DNA from: CAZBWS01 sp964495705 | Lineage (GTDB): Bacteria; Pseudomonadota; Gammaproteobacteria; HTCC5015 | Direction: 5' to 3' | Assembly (NCBI GenBank): GCA_964495705.1 | Contig: CAZBWS010000045.1 | Span: forward strand, 1-21,163 | Length of the DNA: 21,163 nt | Shown: piece after piece, positions 15,845 to 21,163 of the stretch | How positions within the stretch are numbered: position 1 is the first letter of the stretch | Layout: each line of letters starts with the position of its first letter | Position numbers and translations under genes: made by a program | The notes under the pieces: model-generated | Told to the model about the DNA's origin: nothing | The model's input: the letters and a program-made list of their open reading frames with translations, nothing else | The model's database searches: none

Positions 15845-15943
15845 GTCATCTTGAGCGAAACGCAGTGAAGTCGAAAGATCTTGTATACCGATATTTCAGT
15901 GAGCCAGATACTTCGGCTGCGCTGGCGCTTCGCTCAGTATGAC
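15845..15943. repeat. Imperfect inverted repeat, GTCAT...TGAGCGAA type
   Basis: The left arm (15845-15881) and the reverse complement of the right arm (15906-15943) match at 29 of 37 aligned positions with one gap; the spacer is 24 bases. Both arms begin GTCAT and share TGAGCGAA and TCGAA/CCGAA blocks. From memory, intergenic hairpins of the GTCATCCTGAGCGAAG type recur in many bacterial genomes. The right arm stops two bases before the run of N, which fits a repeat that broke the assembly. Confidence 0.75.
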
Positions 15944-15945
15944 AG

Positions 15946-16045
15946 NNNNNNNNNNNNNNNNNNNNNNNNNNNNNNNNNNNNNNNNNNNNNNNNNNNNNNN
16001 NNNNNNNNNNNNNNNNNNNNNNNNNNNNNNNNNNNNNNNNNNNNN
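15946..16045. other. Assembly gap (100 N)
   Basis: Exactly 100 N, the usual placeholder for a scaffold gap of unknown size. It removes the 3' end of creC and whatever may follow it. Confidence 0.98.
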
Positions 16046-17473
16046 CACATCCCCCCCATGCAACCCCGCAACCTCCTTAACAAAACTCAAACCCAAGCCT
16101 GAACTCTTCTTCCCTGTACTAGGTCGGCTCAAAGAATAAAAACGCTCAAAGATCCGTTGTTTGGCATAGTCAGGAATAGGCTCACCAATATTGTGAATGC
16201 TAATGCGGACATGGTGCAGGGATGCACTAGTGTCACGAGAGGACAGGAGTCCGGAGTGACTATGCTGGTTTGAATCGTTTTCTAGAGTAATTGTCAGCTC
16301 ACAACCTTCTTCACTAAAGTCAATCGCATTATCCAACAAGTTACTCAGTGCCTGCTGCAACAAAAAGCTCTCCCCCATCACTACGAGCTTATCCGCATCA
16401 TTAGTAACAACAGGCGTAACCGATTTCTCTTTCAACGCATGGGACTTGGCATCTAGTTCCTGCTGCACCAATTCCAGTATATCCACTGGCTCTGGTTTAT
16501 CCAACTCATTACGTTTTTCCACCGAAGCTAAAGAAAGCAAGCGATCAATAAACTCCTTCATGCGATGACTTTCACTGTGGATATTGCTTAGAAAACGTTG
16601 TTGTTCATCAAAGGGCATAGAGTGTTCTTGCAATAGCTCGGAGGCGCCACGGATGGCGGCCAACGGGCTTTTCATTTCGTGAGTGAGGGTGTGGATGTAG
16701 TGTTCAACATATTCCTTGCCCTCCAGTGCTTGGCGCATACTTTCTACGGAATCGGCGAGCTGGGCGAGTTCCTTTTCTTGCAGCTTTGGCGGTGTGGCGC
16801 GCAGGCCAATGCGCACGTCTTCTACATATTCCACTAGCTTGCGAATCGAGTGAGTTAGCCAGTACGACATCAATACGCCAAGGGCTAAGGCCAACGCTAA
16901 GACGAGTAAACCTTGTTGCCAAATTTTGCCGCGAGCGACTTCTAAAAAGGGCTGCACACTGGCATTGGGTTGAGCCACGGTGAGTGAGCCAATGATGTCA
17001 CCCTTAAAGCGCACAGGGGAGGCCACATACATGGAACTGCTGAGTTCATCCAGTGGGTCGGCGCGGGTGGTGCGTGCGCCGTATTCGCCTTCTAGGGTGC
17101 GCTTCACGTCTATCCAGCGGGAGTAGTCTCTACCTAGCTGGTCGACGTCAGTATGGAAGACCACCGTACCGCTGAGGTCGGTGACGTAGAGGGTGAAGTC
17201 GGGTTGGGTTTTTTCATGGGACCAGATAGTGGCGTTGAGCTTGCGAGCACGATAGGCCTCTACCGCATCGGCGAAGGAGCCGATGGTGATAAAACCGCTG
17301 GCGAGATCGTCTGCAGCCAGCTCGGCCAATAGATTAGCCGTATCAACTAGCGCTTCTTCGGAGGCTTGGCGCACTGCGGGGTGCAGCTGATTAGTTAGGC
17401 TATTCATAAACCAGTACACACCCAAACCTACGATGAGGAAGTAGGCTAGGAAGATGCGGGAGGAGAGTTTCAT
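16046..17473 (-). CDS. creC: CreC-type sensor histidine kinase, 3' end lost in gap
   Basis: 476 residues are visible. The start MKLSSRIFLAYFL (17473) follows the creB stop by one base. TM1 is at about 7-25, the periplasmic sensor (about 26-185) contains GRDYSRW and GEYGART as in E. coli CreC, and TM2 is at about 188-206. A HAMP-like region leads to the H-box HEMKSP with H265. The N-box NLLDNA is at 378-383, followed by IPDYAKQRIFERFYSL and KSSGLGLSFVKEVA (G2). The G1 box reads NIGEPIP rather than DxGxGIP. E. coli CreC has 474 residues; about 25 more would be expected after GGDV, all in the gap. An open frame continuing past the N into the inverted repeat is not real protein. A 'dedicated sortase system' kinase is the alternative name, but size and motifs favour CreC. 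Confidence 0.88.
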
Positions 17474-17474
17474 G

Positions 17475-18167
17475 CTACTGAGCCTGAATACTATACCCCA
17501 AACCCCGATGGGTCTGTATCGGGCTATTCTCTCCATCCACTTCCTTGAGCTTAGCGCGCAGGCTTTTAATATGCGTATCCACCGCGCGTTCAAAGCTGGC
17601 TTCGGGTTCGTCCCAGACTTTGTCCATCAGCTGTGCGCGGCTGTATACCTGCTCGGGGTGTTCTAACAAGGTCAGGGCGATTAAATACTCGTAGCGGGTG
17701 AGGTCCAACTTCTTTTTTTGAAAGCGTATCTGTGCTTTAGCCGTATTGATATCAAACCAGCTGCTGTCATTTTCTTCTACAAGGGGTGCTGGAGTCGGCA
17801 CAGCCTGTACGCGGCGCAATACGGTTTTAACTCGCGCACTGATTTCCCGTGGGCTAAAGGGCTTGGTCACATAGTCGTCACCGCCAATTTCTAGTCCGAT
17901 GATACGGTCCATTTCTTCCTTGCGTGCGGTGAGAAAAATAATGGGCACTTGGCTAAACTGACGTATGTCCTTACATAGCTCAAAGCCGTTTTGGTCGGGC
18001 AGGCCGACATCGAGAATAATTAGCTCCGCGCCTTGCTGCTGCAAATGCTCCAAGCCCTCGCGGGCTAGATTCTTCCACTGAACCTCAAAACCGTCGGTTT
18101 TGAGGGCGTATACCAATGTATCCGCAATGGCGGGTTCGTCTTCAATAATTAATATGCGCTGTGGCAT
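17475..18167 (-). CDS. creB: CreB-type response regulator (OmpR/PhoB family)
   Basis: This 230-residue protein has a receiver domain (1-120) and a winged-helix DNA-binding domain (about 137-228). Receiver residues are complete: D10/E11, phosphoacceptor D53 in LDVGLPD, T80 and K102. CreB-like stretches include ADTLVYAL, IIGLEIGGDDYVTKPFSPRE, LTRYEYL, AVDTHIKSLRAKL and SPIQTHRGLGYS. In E. coli CreB answers to CreC and controls carbon and acetate metabolism genes and creD. Here it lies directly downstream of the sortase genes, so it may also answer to envelope conditions (inference). An AAGGA ribosome site overlaps the upstream stop codon. Its target genes cannot be read from the window. Confidence 0.9.
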   Translation of the reverse strand: MPQRILIIEDEPAIADTLVYALKTDGFEVQWKNLAREGLEHLQQQGAELIILDVGLPDQNGFELCKDIRQFSQVPIIFLTARKEEMDRIIGLEIGGDDYVTKPFSPREISARVKTVLRRVQAVPTPAPLVEENDSSWFDINTAKAQIRFQKKKLDLTRYEYLIALTLLEHPEQVYSRAQLMDKVWDEPEASFERAVDTHIKSLRAKLKEVDGENSPIQTHRGLGYSIQAQ

Positions 18168-18176
18168 CGCTTGTCC

Positions 18177-18473
18177 TTAATGGTAGTGGCGTTTAGGAGT
18201 GTGAAGTCTAGCGATTAAAAGCTCAAGGGCTATTCCCCAGATAAGGCTGTTGCTGGCAAATAACATCCATTGATAGGTGTTGCTAAGGTGTTCATATAGC
18301 CAATAACTAGGGCTGAGTAGAATAATGTTAATGATACCCAATACATGGCTGAGGCTATTAAGCAGGGATTCCCCATTGAGCTGTCGAGAAACAACATATA
18401 TGGAAAAACAGGTGACCAATAAATTGAGAAAAAAGTGGTACAAGCTTAAACAAAGAAAGCGTTTAGTTTTCAT
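18177..18473 (-). CDS. Small three-helix membrane protein of unknown function
   Basis: This 98-residue protein has three likely transmembrane segments (about 7-28, 38-60 and 68-88), a basic N-terminus (MKTKR) and a basic, histidine-containing tail (HTPKRHYH). I do not recognise a family. An AGAGG ribosome site sits at good spacing, and the gene lies nine bases after the sortase gene and nine bases before creB, so it belongs to the same transcript. A role as an accessory of the sortase or of the CreC sensor is suggested only by position. Confidence 0.75.
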   Translation of the reverse strand: MKTKRFLCLSLYHFFLNLLVTCFSIYVVSRQLNGESLLNSLSHVLGIINIILLSPSYWLYEHLSNTYQWMLFASNSLIWGIALELLIARLHTPKRHYH

Positions 18474-18482
18474 GCTGGCCTC

Positions 18483-19052
18483 TTAAACGGGTAGGGCTGT
18501 AACGACATAGCGCAGTGGTCCACCGGCTTGTAGCTGGTTAAAGGGGTAGCAACTAATTAGCTCTAAGGCAGAAAATTCGCTATGTAGGTTTACATTTTCA
18601 ACACGGCTGTCGGCAATGCGGATATGCTGCACGCGATAGTTGTATTCGTTGCCTGCACGATTTTGTAAAATAAACTCATCGCCAATGACCACGTCTTGCA
18701 TAAACTTAAAGTGCGTATCGCGATGGCCTGCAATAACGATATTGCCAACCTCCCCAGGCAGGCTGCTGGCTTGCATATGTGCGGGTCCAAAAGCCAGTGC
18801 CTCACCACTGGTGCTGTTGAGTACATAAAGCTTCTCGCCATCGGGTTTGGTGAGCTTGGCCACTGGCCAAGTATCGGCCCAAGACCAGGGTTTAACGATG
18901 TCTTGCAGCTGTATTGCTTCTGTCCAAGCCGAAGCGATTAATTGCTGGGCCACTAAAGCCTTTGTATCTATCCATATAGCCTTAGTTAAGCAAAGTACCG
19001 CTGCGATCATGAATACCCAAAAGCACAGCTTTTTTTCATTTTTTATAAACAT
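18483..19052 (-). CDS. Class GN sortase
   Basis: This 189-residue transpeptidase has an N-terminal membrane anchor (about 9-27) and a sortase fold. The catalytic triad is visible: H110 in IAGHRDTHF, C168 in LISCYPF, and R181 in GPLRYVV. The PWSWADTWPVAKL segment (55-67) is typical of the proteobacterial GN class. Class GN sortases usually serve a single target encoded next door, here the upstream VIT/vWA gene, whose stop is only two bases away. In Gram-negative bacteria the final attachment site is not well known. I infer that it cuts the target at FPKT-A on the periplasmic side of the inner membrane. Confidence 0.94.
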   Translation of the reverse strand: MFIKNEKKLCFWVFMIAAVLCLTKAIWIDTKALVAQQLIASAWTEAIQLQDIVKPWSWADTWPVAKLTKPDGEKLYVLNSTSGEALAFGPAHMQASSLPGEVGNIVIAGHRDTHFKFMQDVVIGDEFILQNRAGNEYNYRVQHIRIADSRVENVNLHSEFSALELISCYPFNQLQAGGPLRYVVTALPV

Positions 19053-19054
19053 AT

Positions 19055-21112
19055 CTAAACCTGTGTGATTTTATGTAAGCGCGCTTGTAGTACAGCAGCG
19101 AGTATCAGCAGGGCGCCTATTAACCACCAAAGCTGCACACCACTGGCCGTTTTCGGAAAGGCTTGTTGACCCTTGGGGTTAAGGTTCGCTACCTTGCTAT
19201 TTTTTAAAGGAGTGTTCGGATTTCGCACAGGTGTTTTGTCTACTGCCACAAAGCTGGTGTAGCGGCTGAGTAGTTTGTGGTTCACGGCTACTTTTACAAT
19301 CTCAGGCTTTAAAGAGTCCTCGCTCTCGCCGCGAGTGATACGATCCATCAAGGCGCTGATCTTATTGCGTGCCCACAAGGTACTGGTGCCCCTGTGTTGC
19401 TGAGACTGCTCGATATCTATGTCGCGCAGCCAGTTTCCAGCGCGGCTGCGGCCATTGATACTTATGTTGTTCGGCAAGGTATTCAGCTTCATGGCCACGA
19501 GTACAGGTTCACCGTTATAGAGATCGGGTATTTTGGATGGCCACATCTCTGCGCTAAGCCCTTCAGGTAAGTCGATGTGGATATCACGTAGCACCGGGTT
19601 TTCCAGCTTGTTAAATAGACCGCGCATTTTCTCATCTACCTCAGCGGTGCTGCCAATATGGGTGAAACTACCCTTGCCGAACTCTGCGGCCTTGCGCATA
19701 AAATAACTGTTCGGTGCAGAGCCTATGCCCACGGTGAACAAGCGGCTATTGCCGAGTAATTGGTGAGTAAGGGCGAAGAGGGCGTTTTCATTACCCACCG
19801 CACCGTCGGTGATAAATACAACTTGGCGTAGACTTTCGCGGTTATTACTGGGCATGGTTAGTGCAGCGCGCAGAGGCGCCTGCATCTGTGTGCCGCCACC
19901 AGCCTGTAAATTACCGACAAAATTAAGGGCCTTTTGGGTATTAACTGCATTGGCGCTGAGGGCTTGGTTAAACAGTTGGCTGTGGGTGGAGTTAAACTGA
20001 ATCACATTAAAGCTATCCTGTGGTTGTAAACCGCGCAGTGCTTGTAGCAAGCTTTGCTTGGCCTGACGCATAGACTCACCCCCCATAGATCCAGAGGTGT
20101 CAATAATAAAAATCACCTCGCGATCTATAGATGCTTGCGTTTGTTGGTATTGCGGGGGCATTAACATCAGCAGGCCATAGTCATCGCCAGCAATGTTCTC
20201 GGTATAAAAAGCTGCACTGGCTTGCTCGCCATTGGCGATGTTCCAATGCAGAACAAAATCCCGATCCATGGGAACTTGAGGTGTTCTTAAATTAACTGCA
20301 TAGCCCTTGCCGTCATAAGTATTGTGGGTGCTGTGATAGGGGGTGATTAGATTTTCAATGGCTTGTCCCGCATCAATATAGGCACGAATTTTTACAGGGT
20401 TACGCAGTTCAGGGGCTACGCTATTTACACTGACTTGTGGTGGTGTCATTTGCTTAAGACCTTCGATAAAGCGCGTAACAAATGGCTGATTTGTAGGGGC
20501 TGTGTCCAAGCTGTGAATCGCACCGCTATCGGGGCTAGGTATAAAGCGCGGAGTGAGTGTCATAGGAAAACGCAGGCTAAAGCGGTTGCCGTCTAATTTA
20601 AGTGTTTCTACATAAGTGATAGTCACTTCAATTGCTTCACCAGGGGCAATGTTCGCCACCGAGCTGGTGAATAGATTGGGACGATTTTGCTCGACTAAGG
20701 CGGCACGTTTACCTGCTCGTTTTGCCTGTTTGTAGAGTTTTTTTGCAATTGCCTTCTCTTTAATATTACCAACGATCAAGCGTTGTCCAATGCGCATTTG
20801 CATACCGTTCACTGCCGATTGTTCGGGCAGGGGAAATACATATACTCCCTCTGCAAAGGCTTGGCCTTGATTAAAAAAGCTCTGCTTGACGGTAACGTGG
20901 GCGACGGGGCCGCTAATTTTGATGTCCACATCGGTGTTGAGTAAGGTTGCTGGCGTATAGTCGCGGGTATTACCCGCCACGGCGCGCATCATAAATACAC
21001 CAGATTCGGCGTCGTTGATTAAGTTGCTACTTGTCTGCTGATTTGCGAAGGCTTGCTGATCAAAGCCGACGATCAGCAAACAGACGGCAAATATACAATG
21101 TTGTTTCCACAT
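19055..21112 (-). CDS. Marine proteobacterial sortase target protein (VIT + vWA)
   Basis: This 685-residue protein has a signal peptide (1-23, cleavage after AFA), a VIT domain (about 50-175, with FFNQGQAFAEGVYVFPLPE), a spacer, and a von Willebrand A domain (about 330-500). The MIDAS is intact: DTSGS (338-342), T408 in GGGTQM, and D436 in TDGAVG. The C-terminus is a sorting signal: FPKTA (652-656), a hydrophobic stretch (about 658-675) and a basic tail (RLHK). It is therefore exported, cut by the adjacent sortase and anchored or released. vWA domains mediate metal-dependent protein binding; the binding partner is unknown. It opens the operon; AGGG lies about nine bases before the ATG. The motif has F where LPxTA is expected. 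Confidence 0.94.
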   Translation of the reverse strand: MWKQHCIFAVCLLIVGFDQQAFANQQTSSNLINDAESGVFMMRAVAGNTRDYTPATLLNTDVDIKISGPVAHVTVKQSFFNQGQAFAEGVYVFPLPEQSAVNGMQMRIGQRLIVGNIKEKAIAKKLYKQAKRAGKRAALVEQNRPNLFTSSVANIAPGEAIEVTITYVETLKLDGNRFSLRFPMTLTPRFIPSPDSGAIHSLDTAPTNQPFVTRFIEGLKQMTPPQVSVNSVAPELRNPVKIRAYIDAGQAIENLITPYHSTHNTYDGKGYAVNLRTPQVPMDRDFVLHWNIANGEQASAAFYTENIAGDDYGLLMLMPPQYQQTQASIDREVIFIIDTSGSMGGESMRQAKQSLLQALRGLQPQDSFNVIQFNSTHSQLFNQALSANAVNTQKALNFVGNLQAGGGTQMQAPLRAALTMPSNNRESLRQVVFITDGAVGNENALFALTHQLLGNSRLFTVGIGSAPNSYFMRKAAEFGKGSFTHIGSTAEVDEKMRGLFNKLENPVLRDIHIDLPEGLSAEMWPSKIPDLYNGEPVLVAMKLNTLPNNISINGRSRAGNWLRDIDIEQSQQHRGTSTLWARNKISALMDRITRGESEDSLKPEIVKVAVNHKLLSRYTSFVAVDKTPVRNPNTPLKNSKVANLNPKGQQAFPKTASGVQLWWLIGALLILAAVLQARLHKITQV

Positions 21113-21163
21113 GGCTGAACCCTTTGTTAGTTGTTGGGTGCAGTATGAAAAACCTATGTGGGG

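Noticed and set aside
15896..16045. Open frame carrying the kinase through the N run into the inverted repeat (ending VILSEAPAQPKYLAH)
   Set aside because: The gap length is a placeholder, so the frame across it means nothing, and the last residues are just translated repeat. The kinase is reported only up to the gap.
17474..17593. Upstream extension of creC by 40 residues
   Set aside because: It lies inside the end of creB in another frame; the start at 17473 matches the CreC N-terminus and follows the creB stop directly.

Overview
The window looks like a chromosomal contig from a marine gammaproteobacterium. The evidence is a complete Na+-pumping NADH:quinone reductase operon (nqrABCDEF), a GN-class sortase with its single 'marine proteobacterial' target protein, CreB/CreC-type two-component proteins, and a YheS-type ABC-F protein. 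Base composition is moderate. A Cellvibrionales-like origin is a guess, not something the sequence proves. There are no rRNA or tRNA genes, CRISPR arrays, transposases or phage genes. A run of exactly 100 N at 15946-16045 marks a scaffold gap.

Layout. (1) 149-1081, minus: an AdeT-type periplasmic solute-binding protein behind a promoter that overlaps a perfect 14-bp palindrome. (2) 1312-7170, minus: nqrABCDEF with translationally coupled junctions, ended by a strong terminator at 1266-1296. The apbE and nqrM maturation genes often found after nqrF are not there. The promoter region carries a TATAAT box, a tandem 9-bp direct repeat and a predicted leader with three perfect stem-loops. (3) 7504-9788, minus: a small secreted protein of unknown function and the ABC-F protein YheS; both may have very short or no leaders. 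(4) 9902-12806, plus: a membrane PAS-GGDEF-EAL protein whose cyclase signature is degenerate (GGNEF) while its phosphodiesterase residues are intact, then a GIY-YIG protein and a YdcH/DUF465 protein. (5) 12823-14013, minus: an envelope protein joining a SPOR-like domain to an OmpA-like beta-barrel. (6) 14167-15795, plus: a DUF2889 protein and a PfkB-family sugar/nucleoside kinase. (7) 15804-16045: a terminator-like hairpin, a large imperfect inverted repeat and the gap. (8) 16046-21112, minus: an apparent five-gene operon in the order sortase target, sortase, small membrane protein, creB, creC. The creC 3' end is lost in the gap.

How the parts fit. Nqr turns NADH oxidation into a sodium gradient at the inner membrane. 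The sortase operon is the most system-like part of the window: a VIT/vWA surface protein with a C-terminal FPKTA sorting signal, the sortase that would process it, an undescribed three-helix membrane protein, and a two-component pair, all spaced by 1-9 bases. This suggests that envelope display and a CreBC-type sensor are expressed together. The SPOR-barrel fusion and the GGNEF/EAL protein are the other loci most worth a closer look.
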